Source: Rhizobium tumorigenes
GTDB lineage: Bacteria > Pseudomonadota > Alphaproteobacteria > Rhizobiales > Rhizobiaceae
Length of the DNA stretch: 64,000 nucleotides
Direction of reading: 5' to 3'
Assembly (NCBI RefSeq): GCF_003240565.2
Contig: NZ_CP117259.1
Span: 1 to 64,000, forward strand
The notes below the pieces were generated by a model that saw nothing but the letters and a program-made list of their open reading frames with translations, had not been told where the DNA came from and ran no database searches. The translations under genes were made by a program, and so were the position numbers. This document shows positions 60,692 to 64,000 of this stretch, piece after piece; within the stretch, counting starts at the first letter, position 1; each line of letters begins with the position of its first letter.

Positions 60692-62659
60692 ATGACCAAC
60701 TTCGTGGAAACTGAAAAGAGCCTCGATCCGGTCACCTTCGAGGTGCTCAAGAATTCCTTCATCACCACGGTCGACCAGATGGCCGAACAGATGCTGCGCA
60801 CCTGTTATTCGTTCGTCATCTACAACCGCGACTTTTCCAATGCGTTGCATGATGCTGACGGCAACTCGGTTGCGCAGGGCAACTACGACATCGCAGTCCA
60901 TGTCGGCACGCTGCACAATACCTGCAAGGAAGTCATCCGTGTATTCGAAGGCGACATGGCGCCGGGCGACGTCTACGCGATCAACGATCCCTACGCCGGC
61001 GGGACCCACTTCAGCGATGTGCGGCTCGTGCGCCCGATCTTCGACGAGGACACGTTGATCGGCTTTTCGCAGTCGAACGGACACTGGTCGGACCTTGGAG
61101 GGTCCGTCCCCGGCTCCTTCGACGTCACCGCCCGTGACATGTTCCGGGAGGGCATGCGTATCACGCCGGTGAGACTATTCCGTGCCGGCCGCTTCTGCTC
61201 CGATGTCGCCAATCTGATCGCTGCCAATACCCGCGATCCGGCATCAATCATCGGTGACATCCATTCGCAGGCCCAGGCGACCCAGGCAGCTGAACGGGAA
61301 CTGCTGCGTCTCGTCAAGAAATACGGCCGCAAGACCGTCGTGCGCGGTATGGAGGAGGTTCAGGACTACGTCGAACGGGCCGTCCGCAAGCGCCTTGCCG
61401 AATTGCCCGACGGCACGTGGGAAAGCGTCGACTATATCGACCGCGATCTCGGGGGCGGGGAAGGGATGATCCCCATCCACATCAAAATGACGATCAAGGG
61501 CGACACGATCCATTACGATTTTACCGGCAGCCACAAGACGATCGGCTCCATGTACAATTCCGCACCGGGGGCTACCTTTTCAGCCGTTGTCGCGGGAATG
61601 AAGACGTTCTTCCCGGATCTGCCCCTTAACAGCGGCTTTTATCGCATGATCGAGGTGACCGCGCCGAAAAACAGCGTCGTGAGTGCCGAGTGGCCGGTGG
61701 CGGTGACAGGATTCCTGATGCCGTTCGAGAAAATTATGAATTCAATCTTCGAGATGTGGTCGCAGATCATGCCGGAACGCGCCATCGCATGCGCTTTCAA
61801 CCTCGAATACCTGCTGGCCGGCGGTCGCGACGCGCGCAAACCGGAAAAGCCGATTTTCATGTTTTATGAGTGGCTTCCCGGCGGATGGGGTGGGCGCAAC
61901 GGCAAGGACGGTGCCGACGTGACGACCGCCTGCTTTGGAACCGGCCTGATGTCGCAGCCGAACGAAGGCAACGAGCGCGTCAACCCGACGCGGACGACGG
62001 AGTTTCAGATCAAGCAGGATTCCGCCGGTCCGGGCAAATGGCGCGGCGGTGTCGGCGTGCAGAAGACCTCGGTGCTGCTGGCGGCCGAAGATGCCGTGAT
62101 GTCCTATATCTGCGATCGCGAGCGCGCCGTTGTCTGGGGTGTCGAGGGCGGGCTCCCCTCTATGCCGCACGGGCTGACGATCCGCCGCGCGGGCGAGGAG
62201 GTCGACACCTGGCTCGGTTCGGTCTTTTCCGACTATCCGGTTTTCACGGGCGATCAATTCGCCCGACCGACAGCGGGTGGTGGCGGCTTCGGCGATCCGC
62301 TGGAGCGCGATCCCCTCCATGTGCTGGAGGACGTGATCGACGACTATGTCTCCATCAAGCGCGCCAAGGTCGACTACGGCGTCGTGTTGAAGGTCATGGA
62401 TCGCGATCTCTGCGAGTACGAAATCGATCTCCCCGCAACAGAAGCTGCCCGCACCGAAATCCGCCAAAACCGCAAGGAATGGGCGCGTTCGGATCCGGCG
62501 ATGGTATCTAGTCGCTACAAGTCGGGCGAGATCAACGCCATGGATGCGGTTCGTCGCTTTGCCGTCATTCTCGATTGGGAGAGCGGCAACGTGCTCGAGA
62601 ACACGACCCGGCAATTCCGCGAGAGCTTCGAGAGGCGCAGCGTAGCACACTGGAAGTGA
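60692..62659 (+). CDS. hyuB: Hydantoinase/oxoprolinase subunit B (HyuB)
   Basis: This 655-residue partner subunit has DPVTFEVLKNSFITTVDQMAE, FSNALHDADGNSVAQ, NDPYAGGTHFSDVRLV, QSNGHWSDLGGSVPGSFDV and RPTAGGGGFGDPLERD, all conserved in HyuB. With HyuA it forms the ATP-dependent ring-opening or carboxylating enzyme. The length is somewhat greater than the usual 550-600 residues because of an extended C-terminal region. Confidence 0.9.
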   Translation: MTNFVETEKSLDPVTFEVLKNSFITTVDQMAEQMLRTCYSFVIYNRDFSNALHDADGNSVAQGNYDIAVHVGTLHNTCKEVIRVFEGDMAPGDVYAINDPYAGGTHFSDVRLVRPIFDEDTLIGFSQSNGHWSDLGGSVPGSFDVTARDMFREGMRITPVRLFRAGRFCSDVANLIAANTRDPASIIGDIHSQAQATQAAERELLRLVKKYGRKTVVRGMEEVQDYVERAVRKRLAELPDGTWESVDYIDRDLGGGEGMIPIHIKMTIKGDTIHYDFTGSHKTIGSMYNSAPGATFSAVVAGMKTFFPDLPLNSGFYRMIEVTAPKNSVVSAEWPVAVTGFLMPFEKIMNSIFEMWSQIMPERAIACAFNLEYLLAGGRDARKPEKPIFMFYEWLPGGWGGRNGKDGADVTTACFGTGLMSQPNEGNERVNPTRTTEFQIKQDSAGPGKWRGGVGVQKTSVLLAAEDAVMSYICDRERAVVWGVEGGLPSMPHGLTIRRAGEEVDTWLGSVFSDYPVFTGDQFARPTAGGGGFGDPLERDPLHVLEDVIDDYVSIKRAKVDYGVVLKVMDRDLCEYEIDLPATEAARTEIRQNRKEWARSDPAMVSSRYKSGEINAMDAVRRFAVILDWESGNVLENTTRQFRESFERRSVAHWK

Positions 62660-62807
62660 GCGCCAGCGGCCTTGCCTCGGTTGCGCTTGGGAAGGGCGTA
62701 TCTCTTTTTACGATATTACATCCAGGAAACTTCTATTTCACGGGAAGGCTTGCCTCTGAAATGATGCTGGAAAGCCGCAAAGACGGCGATTGAAGGGGTA
62801 AACGTCA

Positions 62808-63659
62808 ATGTCCGAACATCTGCAGCGGTCCCTGACCGTTGCCGGCAGCTTCGAGGAAGCGCTTGCCGCGCGCCGGCAGGGTGCGGCGATCCTAGCCGGC
62901 GGAACGTGGCTGATGCGCGATCCGCGTCGGGGCCACGCGTTGCCGGATGCATTGGTGTCGCTCCACAAGATTGCCGGGCTGACCAGCATCCACATCGAAA
63001 CCGATCGCGTGACGATCGGTGCGGCCGTAACCCATGATGCGCTCGCCCGGTCACTTGCAGGCATAAGCGGCCTTGAGGCATTGGCGGAGGCTGCGTCCGG
63101 TGCTGCCAACCCGGCCATCCGTCGGGTGGCGACTGTCGGCGGCAATCTTTGTACGCAAGAGTTCGCCGCCGCCGATCTTCTGCCCCCGCTGTTGGCCGTC
63201 GAGGCGGAGGTTGAGCTGCACGGCGACCAAGGGGCAATGCTTGTGCCGATGGTGTCGTTTCTCACGGATCGGAAGCGGCTGCTCGCCGATGCGATCCTCG
63301 TCAGGGTGATCATCAACCGCGACAGCGCCGGCAGCGCGCATGTTAGGCTGCCGCTGCGCCGGGCAGGCGACTATCCGGTTGCCATCGTTTCGATGGCGCG
63401 CCGCCCCGATGGACGAGTTCTCGTCGCCGTCGGCTCGGTCGAGCACCTGGCGCGACGCTGGCTTTCGCTTGAACACGCGCTTGCCACCGAGCCGGGCCGA
63501 TCTCCCGACGCCGAGACGGCCTATAACCTTGCCATCGGTTGCAACGACTTCCAGGGCCGCGACGGACAAGAGACGGATGGCTGGTATCGGCGGCAGGTGT
63601 TGCCGGCGCTTGTTCGCCGATGCATGGCAGCACTTCTGAAGACGGAGGCCACCCGATGA
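62808..63659 (+). CDS. Molybdenum hydroxylase FAD-binding subunit
   Basis: This 283-residue subunit belongs to the CoxM/XdhB family. It binds FAD and passes electrons within a xanthine-dehydrogenase-type complex. Visible FAD motifs are AAILAGGTWLM and TVGGNLCTQEFAAADLL, plus GAAVTHDALA. Its stop overlaps the next start by 4 bases (ATGA). Together with HyuA-HyuB it suggests oxidation of a heterocycle before ring opening. Confidence 0.85.
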   Translation: MSEHLQRSLTVAGSFEEALAARRQGAAILAGGTWLMRDPRRGHALPDALVSLHKIAGLTSIHIETDRVTIGAAVTHDALARSLAGISGLEALAEAASGAANPAIRRVATVGGNLCTQEFAAADLLPPLLAVEAEVELHGDQGAMLVPMVSFLTDRKRLLADAILVRVIINRDSAGSAHVRLPLRRAGDYPVAIVSMARRPDGRVLVAVGSVEHLARRWLSLEHALATEPGRSPDAETAYNLAIGCNDFQGRDGQETDGWYRRQVLPALVRRCMAALLKTEATR

Positions 63660-64000
63660 CCGTGACGCTTCACATCAATCGCTTCCCCTATCGTTTCAAC
63701 GGCGATCCAATGACGCCGCTGGTCGATATACTTCGGCGGGAACGTTTCCTGACAGGCACCAAGGCCGTTTGCCGTGAGGGATTTTGCGGCGCCTGCACTG
63801 TGACTGTCGACGGAGAGGCCATCATGTCCTGTCTCCGCCCTGTAGGATTGCTCGATGGTGCCAACGTGTTGTCGATCGAGGCGATGGCGACCGGTGATGG
63901 ACCGCTGCATCCTCTCCAGGCCGCGTTCGAGGCGGCGGATGTGGTCCAGTGCGGAATGTGTTTTCCGGGCATGGTCATGAGCCTTGCGCCGTTCCTCCGC
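63656..64000 (+). CDS. Molybdenum hydroxylase [2Fe-2S] subunit (cut by window end)
   Basis: The first 115 residues are visible. The N-terminal ferredoxin-like domain has CREGFCGACTV, with Cys39, Cys44, Cys47 and Cys59. The start of the second helical domain has QCGMCFPGMV, with Cys99 and Cys102. This is the small iron-sulfur chain of xanthine-dehydrogenase/CO-dehydrogenase-type hydroxylases. The order FAD subunit then FeS subunit implies that the molybdopterin subunit gene follows beyond 64000. Confidence 0.88.
   Translation, partial: MTVTLHINRFPYRFNGDPMTPLVDILRRERFLTGTKAVCREGFCGACTVTVDGEAIMSCLRPVGLLDGANVLSIEAMATGDGPLHPLQAAFEAADVVQCGMCFPGMVMSLAPFLR

Noticed and set aside
57671..61084. Two very long minus-strand open frames (57671-59374 and 59678-61084) opposite the AraC and HyuA genes
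   Set aside because: They mirror GC-rich plus-strand codons, lack known motifs and oppose genes with clear conserved motifs.
1..64000. Mobile elements, tRNA or rRNA genes and CRISPR arrays
   Set aside because: No transposase, integrase or phage protein motifs, no spaced direct repeats and no tRNA-like cloverleaf were seen in reading the intergenic regions.

Overview
The window reads as the start of a large repABC replicon (secondary plasmid or chromid) of a member of the Rhizobiaceae (Rhizobium/Agrobacterium/Ensifer type). The evidence is a complete repA-repB-repC operon opening at base 1, GC-rich coding sequence, very many ABC importers, FixK-type and EcfG-type promoter signals typical of alpha-proteobacteria, a LOV histidine kinase, an iron-sulfur (6-4) photolyase and HWE/HisKA_2 kinases. 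No rRNA, tRNA, CRISPR array, phage gene or insertion sequence was seen. The genus is an inference.

Layout. 1-3701: replication and partition unit, with a parS-like palindrome inside repB, a counter-transcribed RNA between repB and repC, and an AT-rich stretch in repC that is the likely origin. 3897-6060: DEAD-box RNA helicase convergent with cspA. 6528-9856: stress and light block with a blue-light LOV kinase, its receiver partner, a Crp/Fnr protein and two small DUF proteins; EcfG-type promoters precede the LOV kinase and the DUF3597 gene. 10109-17741: AraC regulator plus a ribose-type ABC importer, ribitol dehydrogenase, pentulose kinase and a second polyol/ketose SDR (ribitol-type pentitol use). 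17880-18827: lipoprotein-like YiiG protein. 18953-26050: a perfect FixK/Fnr box followed by alcohol dehydrogenase, three-subunit transhydrogenase, succinate-semialdehyde dehydrogenase and a CoA-transferase, probably a micro-oxic carbon/redox module.

26064-32409 (minus): dipeptide-type importer ending in a glycerophosphodiester phosphodiesterase, reminiscent of agrocinopine (acc) loci. 32715-39791 (minus): sugar importer, GH51 arabinofuranosidase and an ArsR-type regulator with an unusual C-terminal domain; two matching operator-like palindromes lie in front of the importer and the glycosidase. 39869-41624 (minus): DUF2256 protein and FeS photolyase PhrB. 41824-43820: an SDR and an orphan PAS-HWE kinase. 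43844-50474: sugar system with a ROK kinase fused to a P-loop kinase, a LacD/YihT-like aldolase, a SorC regulator and an Frc-type importer. 50688-52770: KgtP-like transporter and a CHASE3-only membrane protein. 53138-64000: polar amino-acid-type importer, RidA-like protein, IclR and AraC regulators, hydantoinase/oxoprolinase HyuA-HyuB, and the first two subunits of a molybdenum hydroxylase that runs off the window end.

The general picture is a nutrient-scavenging accessory replicon. Each importer is paired with its own regulator and first catabolic enzymes, and hairpins commonly sit just after the solute-binding-protein gene. All functions are read from sequence motifs and family recall; no database search was possible.
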